Origin: Acidovorax sp. NCPPB 4044
GTDB lineage: Bacteria; Pseudomonadota; Gammaproteobacteria; Burkholderiales; Burkholderiaceae_C
Reading direction: 5' to 3'
Assembly (NCBI RefSeq): GCF_028069655.1
Contig: NZ_JAMCOS010000001.1
Coordinates: 1,146,001-1,210,000, forward strand
DNA: 64,000 nucleotides
The notes under the pieces were generated by a model. It worked only from the letters and a program-made list of their open reading frames with translations, had not been told where the DNA came from and did no database searches. The position numbers were made by a program, and so were the translations under genes. This document shows positions 60,650 through 64,000 of the stretch, piece by piece; the stretch's first letter is position 1; each line of letters starts with the position of its first letter.

Positions 60650-61866
60650 ACCCCGTGCCTCCAGGTGCACTGTCCGGCCTGCGCGTGTTGGATCTTTCAC
60701 GGATTCTCGCTGGCCCCAGCGCCACTCAGTTGCTTGGAGATCTTGGAGCGGATGTCGTCAAGGTCGAAAAGCCCGAGGAGGGTGATGACACGCGCAAATG
60801 GGGCCCGCCCTACGTGATGGGAAACGACGGGATTCCCACAGATGAGAGTGCCTACTACCTCAGCGCCAATCGCAACAAGCGGTCGATTGCGATCGACATC
60901 ACCAGCCAACCCGGGCAAGACCTGGTGATGCGGTTGCTTGCGAGCGCAGACATTCTCGTCGAGAACTACAAAGTGGGTGGGCTATCGAAGTATGGCCTCG
61001 GCTACGAGCAACTCAAGGACCGGTTCCCTTCACTCATCTACTGCTCGGTTACAGGCTTTGGGCAGACCGGGCCCTACGCCAGCAGGCCGGGCTACGACTT
61101 CCTGATCCAGGGTATGGGCGGAATCATGAGTTTGACAGGCGAGCCTAGGGGGCTGCCTATGAAGGTGGGTGTGGGTATTGCCGATGTGATGACGGGGATG
61201 TACGCGGTAGCGGGAATTCTCGCGGCGGTGCATCACAGGCACGGCACCGGTCGCGGTCAGCACATAGACATCTCGTTGCTTGACACACAAATTGCCTGGC
61301 TGGTCAACGCTGGAACCAACTTCCTTACGTCGGGTGAGCTCCCTGAACGCCTGGGTAACGGTCATCCCAACATCGTTCCGTACCAGGTTTTCTCGACTGC
61401 AGACGAGCCCATGATTCTGGCTGTTGGCAACGACGCGCAGTTTTCGCGTCTGTGCCAAGTGATCGAGCTGGAATCACTGGCGTCAGATGAACGCTATGCC
61501 ACCAATGTGAGCCGTGTTGCGCACCGTGCGGACCTTTGTGAACGCATTGAAGCTCGTTTGCTGTCAGCTTCTCGCGGCCACTGGCTGGCACTCTGCGAGG
61601 CCCGGGGAATCCCGTGCGGTCCTGTGAACAACCTGGCGGATGTGTTCGCAGATCCCCATGTAGTTGCCCGTGGATCGACCCTCACCATGCCATGCGAGTG
61701 GGCCAGCGGCGGAGACATCAAGTTGCTTGCGAACCCGCTGAAGATGTCCGAAACACCCGCTTCCTACCGAATTCCTCCACCGCGTCTGAACGAGCACGAA
61801 GACAGCATCCTGGCTGACTGGGGATTGCAGAAGCCAGCCCACAGCAACGATCCACAAGGCATCTGA
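60646..61866 (+). CDS. CaiB/BaiF (family III) CoA-transferase
   Basis: 406 residues. LRVLDLSRILAGPSATQLLGDLGADVVKVE (about 9-38), NRNKRSIAIDI, and GYDFLIQGMGGIMSLTGE with the catalytic Asp in the family position. GTG start overlapping the aminotransferase stop (GTGA). It transfers CoA to a carboxylate, which could then be oxidised by the neighbouring acyl-CoA dehydrogenase. Confidence 0.93.
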   Translation: MNPVPPGALSGLRVLDLSRILAGPSATQLLGDLGADVVKVEKPEEGDDTRKWGPPYVMGNDGIPTDESAYYLSANRNKRSIAIDITSQPGQDLVMRLLASADILVENYKVGGLSKYGLGYEQLKDRFPSLIYCSVTGFGQTGPYASRPGYDFLIQGMGGIMSLTGEPRGLPMKVGVGIADVMTGMYAVAGILAAVHHRHGTGRGQHIDISLLDTQIAWLVNAGTNFLTSGELPERLGNGHPNIVPYQVFSTADEPMILAVGNDAQFSRLCQVIELESLASDERYATNVSRVAHRADLCERIEARLLSASRGHWLALCEARGIPCGPVNNLADVFADPHVVARGSTLTMPCEWASGGDIKLLANPLKMSETPASYRIPPPRLNEHEDSILADWGLQKPAHSNDPQGI

Positions 61867-63083
61867 TGTACACACTAAACGCTGAACAATTGATCCTCCA
61901 GTCCGAGGCTCGGGAACTGGCACAAGCCAACTTTCTGCCAAGAGCCGCAAACACAGATTTGACCGAGTCCTATCCTTGGCAAAGTGTCAATGAGTTGCGT
62001 GATGCCGGGTTCATGGGGATGACGATCCCCAAGGAATACGGCGGCCGCGGGCTGAGCTATCTCGATGCCGTGATCGTCGTCGAAGAAATGGCCAAGGCCT
62101 GTGCAACCATGGGCCGCATTACCGTCGAGGCCAACATGGGGGCGATCGGCGCCATCATGCAATATGGCACCGAAGAGCAGAAGCGCCTCGCTGCAGATGC
62201 AGTCTTGTCGGGAGACAAGCCCGCGATCTGCATCTCCGAACCAAACGCCGGCAGCGCGGCAAGCGAGATGACCACCCGTGCTGATCGTCGAGGCGACCAC
62301 TACTACATCAACGGCGAGAAGTATTGGATCACTGGCGGTGGCGTATCGCGCCTTCACTTGATCTTCGCGCGAGTTTTCGATGATGGTATTGAGGAAGGCA
62401 TTGGGGCCTTCCTTTGCTTGCGCGAGAACCCTGGATCCACGCCCGGCCTCGTGGTTGGCAAAAGGTCGCATGCCATGGGGGTGCGCGGGATTCCAGAGAC
62501 GCATCTGGAATTTGATGACTTGAAGGTCCACAAGTCGATGCTCTTGGTTCCACCGGCTGGCCTCGCGCGGGGGTTTGCTGCACTGATGCAGGCCTACAAC
62601 GCGCAACGGGTCGGCGCTGGAACCGTCGCTCTTGGAATTGCACAGGGAGCATTTGAAGAGGCGTTGAAGTATTCCAAAGCGAGACATCAGTTTGGGCGGC
62701 CGATTGCAGAGTTTCAGGGCTTGCAATGGATGCTGGCTGATATGGCCACGCAACTGGAAGCCGCTCGCCACATGCTGCGAGCAGCAGCTGTGAGCGGAAA
62801 GAACTTCCCGGACATGGTGCAAGCCGCTCAGGCCAAGATTTTTGCGGCCGAAATGGCCAACAAAGTTACCAATGATGCTTTGCAGATCCATGGGTCCAGC
62901 GGCTATGGGCGCGACCTTCCGATGGAGCGGCACGTGCGAGATGCCCGCATGTTCACGATTGCGGGTGGAACAGCCCAGATCCTGCGAACGCAGGTAGCCA
63001 GCGCGCTCCTCGGAATGAAGCTGCCTCAAACCCGCGATGGCTTCGCCAATTCTCTCAATCTCTCCACGAACAAGGTGTCCTGA
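61866..63083 (+). CDS. Acyl-CoA dehydrogenase
   Basis: 405 residues. FAD signature ISEPNAGSAASEMTTRA, YWITGGG, GTVALGIAQGAFEEALKYSKARHQFGRPIAEFQ and DALQIHGSSGYGRDLPMERHVRDARMFTIAGGTAQI with the Glu-replacing Gly/Thr in the C-terminal position. Start ATG overlaps the CoA-transferase stop by one base. Substrate a short or branched acyl-CoA, not determined. Confidence 0.93.
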   Translation: MYTLNAEQLILQSEARELAQANFLPRAANTDLTESYPWQSVNELRDAGFMGMTIPKEYGGRGLSYLDAVIVVEEMAKACATMGRITVEANMGAIGAIMQYGTEEQKRLAADAVLSGDKPAICISEPNAGSAASEMTTRADRRGDHYYINGEKYWITGGGVSRLHLIFARVFDDGIEEGIGAFLCLRENPGSTPGLVVGKRSHAMGVRGIPETHLEFDDLKVHKSMLLVPPAGLARGFAALMQAYNAQRVGAGTVALGIAQGAFEEALKYSKARHQFGRPIAEFQGLQWMLADMATQLEAARHMLRAAAVSGKNFPDMVQAAQAKIFAAEMANKVTNDALQIHGSSGYGRDLPMERHVRDARMFTIAGGTAQILRTQVASALLGMKLPQTRDGFANSLNLSTNKVS

Positions 63084-64000
63084 ATGACTTCCGTTTCTCA
63101 AATCATTGGTCAACGTCTGTATGAAGCCGGATGTCGGCACGCTTTCGGTATTCCCGGTGGCGAAGTGCTTGCAGTCATGAAAGGTATTGACGACGCAGGC
63201 GTACGATTCACCTTGGTCAAGCACGAGAACTCCGGCGGATTCATGGCCGAAGGAGTCTTCCACAGGGATGGTGCTCCGGGCGTTTTGATCGCCACGTTGG
63301 GCCCAGGCGTTGCCAATGCCATCAACGTCGTTGCCAATGCCTGGCAAGACAGGGTGCCGATGCTCTTCATCACAGGCTGTGTTGACGAGAGCGAAGCAGC
63401 TACTTACACCCACCAGATCTTCGACCATTCCCAGTTGATGCGGCCGATAACCAAGGCGACTTTGCGGATGACTGCCGAATCCGCGGAGGTCATCATCGAC
63501 AAAGCCATAGCGATTGCCACCGACGATCCGCCGGGACCTGTTCATATCGATGTACCAATCAATGTAGCCATTGCGGAAGTAAAGGCTGCACTGGGTACCA
63601 GGCGCGTGCCTCCTGCTCCGTCAGCTCCAGCCCCGTCCGCTGCCTTTGATCAGGCCCGCGAATGGCTTTCTCGCGCAAAGCGCCCCATCATGATTGCGGG
63701 CGTTGACGCTTTGTATCACAAGGCGGACAAGGAAATCCTGGCGCTGGTAGAGGACCTGGGGATTCCTTTGATCACCACTTACAAGGCGAAGGGAATCGTC
63801 GATGAGCGGCATCCGCTGGTACTGGGTGGCGCAGGCTTGTCGCCCATGGCGGACAAGGTTCTCATGCCTTTGATTGAAGATGCTGACCTAGTGCTTCTTG
63901 CGGGCTACGACCCTATCGAGATGCGCGTGAATTGGCGAAATGTCTGGGACGAAGGAAAGCAAGTGGTCGAGTTTGCTGCGACGCGCAATACCCACTACAT
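63084..64000 (+). CDS. Thiamine-diphosphate-dependent enzyme, acetolactate-synthase-like (partial)
   Basis: 305 codons before the window ends. GIPGGEVLAVM (about 22-32), KHENSGGFMAEGVF with the cofactor-activating Glu48 and GPGVANAINVVANAWQDRVPML are typical of the ThDP-enzyme N-terminal domain; DPPGPVHIDVP closes it and the central FAD/NAD-like domain begins. The ThDP-binding C-terminal domain is outside. It begins two bases after the acyl-CoA dehydrogenase stop. A 2-oxoacid decarboxylase or lyase role would suit the aminotransferase upstream. Confidence 0.9.
   Translation, partial: MTSVSQIIGQRLYEAGCRHAFGIPGGEVLAVMKGIDDAGVRFTLVKHENSGGFMAEGVFHRDGAPGVLIATLGPGVANAINVVANAWQDRVPMLFITGCVDESEAATYTHQIFDHSQLMRPITKATLRMTAESAEVIIDKAIAIATDDPPGPVHIDVPINVAIAEVKAALGTRRVPPAPSAPAPSAAFDQAREWLSRAKRPIMIAGVDALYHKADKEILALVEDLGIPLITTYKAKGIVDERHPLVLGGAGLSPMADKVLMPLIEDADLVLLAGYDPIEMRVNWRNVWDEGKQVVEFAATRNTHY

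Overview
The window looks like the chromosome of a high-GC betaproteobacterium, most likely a comamonad (Acidovorax/Paracidovorax-like). That placement is inferred from GC-rich codon use, the gene order mfd / ispD-ispF / histidine kinase-response regulator / relA / tRNA-Val, the many Bug-type solute receptors and a poly-hydroxybutyrate-type dehydrogenase. No 16S gene is present to confirm it.

Positions 1-11035 are a conserved core: the start of mfd (minus strand, running off the left edge), the ispD-ispF isoprenoid pair, an OmpR/EnvZ-type two-component operon, a secreted SIMPL protein, 3-hydroxybutyrate dehydrogenase, an alpha/beta hydrolase translationally coupled to a RelA-type (p)ppGpp synthetase, and tRNA-Val(GAC).

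Positions 11036 to about 26700 are an accessory island that starts at the tRNA-Val 3' end. Its first cargo is a tight, AT-richer three-gene operon: a membrane-anchored dUTPase/dCTP-deaminase-fold protein, a divergent ThyX, and a P-loop NTPase/kinase. It looks like an undescribed nucleotide-centred system, possibly phage defence. The rest is the backbone of an integrative conjugative element (ICE): RadC, DUF736, two DUF2958 paralogues, an XRE repressor, a DUF6499/DUF2285 pair overlapping in a +1 frameshift arrangement, an AlpA-like excisionase candidate, RepA with iterons and DnaA boxes, ParA, a small ParB/RHH-like protein, DUF2840, a TraF-type S26 peptidase and an RlxS-type relaxase. No integrase, coupling protein or trb genes follow. 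The backbone stops next to an IS3-type transposase remnant, so it looks decayed or mobilizable only. Two ICE genes share a duplicated leader of about 270 bp.

Positions 26.9-32.5 kb hold an ECF sigma / anti-sigma / small secreted protein operon, then a metallo-beta-lactamase-fold protein with a JDVT-CTERM-like tail next to a CPBP (MrtJ-like) intramembrane protease and a further secreted protein.

Positions 32.8-50.4 kb are catabolic: a RidA / D-amino-acid-dehydrogenase-like oxidase / polar amino-acid ABC transporter operon with a divergent LysR gene, followed by a plus-strand cluster with three Bug receptors, a SMP-30 lactonase, a D-2-hydroxyacid dehydrogenase, a large FAD/Fe-S dehydrogenase, a LigI-like amidohydrolase and a LigK/RraA-like aldolase. 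Together these suggest use of a hydroxy- or oxo-carboxylate or a pyrone/lactone.

Positions 50.6-58.4 kb hold small regulator-plus-enzyme units (NTF2-like/AraC, HxlR/NmrA/methyltransferase/cupin, LysR/GNAT/MFS) and a hexanucleotide microsatellite. From 58.4 kb to the right edge, a LysR gene is divergent from an aminotransferase / CoA-transferase / acyl-CoA dehydrogenase / ThDP-enzyme operon that runs off the window.
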